Shown here in pieces: positions 40,285 through 40,298 of a stretch of DNA of 40,298 nt. Where the stretch lies: assembly GCA_903898675.1 (NCBI GenBank), contig CAIUGM010000019.1, positions 1 through 40,298 of the forward strand. The letters run 5' to 3'. Numbering within the stretch: position 1 is the first letter of the stretch; every line of letters starts with the position of its first letter. Source of the DNA: an uncultured Verrucomicrobiota bacterium (GTDB lineage: Bacteria; Verrucomicrobiota; Verrucomicrobiia; Opitutales; Opitutaceae). The translations under genes were made by a program, and so were the position numbers. A model generated the notes under the pieces. It did not search any database and had not been told where the DNA came from. It saw only the letters and a program-made list of their open reading frames with translations.

Positions 40285-40298
40285 AGGAAGTAGTGCGG

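Overview
The window looks like a chromosomal segment of a high-GC, Gram-negative member of the Verrucomicrobiota, most like the Opitutales/Opitutaceae. This is an inference. It rests on GC-rich coding, outer-membrane barrels and lipoproteins, a ribosomal/ssb operon next to tRNA-Asn, mostly Shine-Dalgarno-poor starts, and mosaics of short intergenic repeats of the 'ACCACGGATTACACGGAT' and 'CCACAGAGACACGGAG' types that I associate with this phylum. No database search was possible.

Layout. Positions 1-2.8 kb hold the end of an unknown gene, a leftward rplY-pth-rpsF-ssb operon with a terminator, and tRNA-Asn(GUU) with its own terminator. Positions 2.9-11.6 kb hold mostly single genes: a secreted GH42-type beta-galactosidase, an exported DUF362 protein, a nitronate monooxygenase-like flavoprotein, an outer-membrane barrel, an acyl-CoA:carboxylate CoA-transferase and a Cys-containing unknown. 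Positions 11.8-17.2 kb hold a PocR-AraC regulator, a degenerate hydrogenase-maturation-protease-like protein, hemN, a cupin, RidA and a DUF2007 protein, separated by repeat-filled gaps. Positions 17.2-36 kb form a large cytochrome region. Positions 36-40.3 kb hold a protoporphyrinogen oxidase, a 39-residue basic protein, an ECF sigma factor, a UbiE-like methyltransferase and an acyl carrier protein with an odd C-terminus.

The cytochrome region is the highlight. It encodes CcsBA cytochrome c maturation plus a duplicated-domain lipoprotein, two paralogous small monoheme cytochromes, a seven-heme NapC/NirT membrane cytochrome with the layout of Geobacter ImcH, a 13-heme cytochrome c fused to a b-type cytochrome with the layout of Geobacter CbcL, an eight-heme MtrA/OmaB-like lipoprotein, an MtrB/PioB-like outer-membrane barrel, and a five-gene operon (monoheme c, tetraheme c, four-cluster Fe-S protein, NrfD, Cys-tailed unknown). 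Read together, electrons could leave the quinol pool by three routes, cross the periplasm on small cytochromes, and cross the outer membrane through a porin-cytochrome conduit. No surface cytochrome and no terminal reductase is visible here. Heme supply (hemN, hemY) and heme attachment (ccsBA) lie alongside.

A second signal ties several loci together. A hexamer TGCGCA, or a close variant, is repeated with an 11-bp period in at least seven intergenic regions, usually 55-115 bp before a start codon. These include the regions before the monoheme cytochrome, the lipoprotein-ccsBA operon, the MtrA-like gene, the cytochrome operon/hemY pair, the CoA-transferase and the AraC regulator. I propose it is the site of a shared transcription factor that binds once per helical turn.
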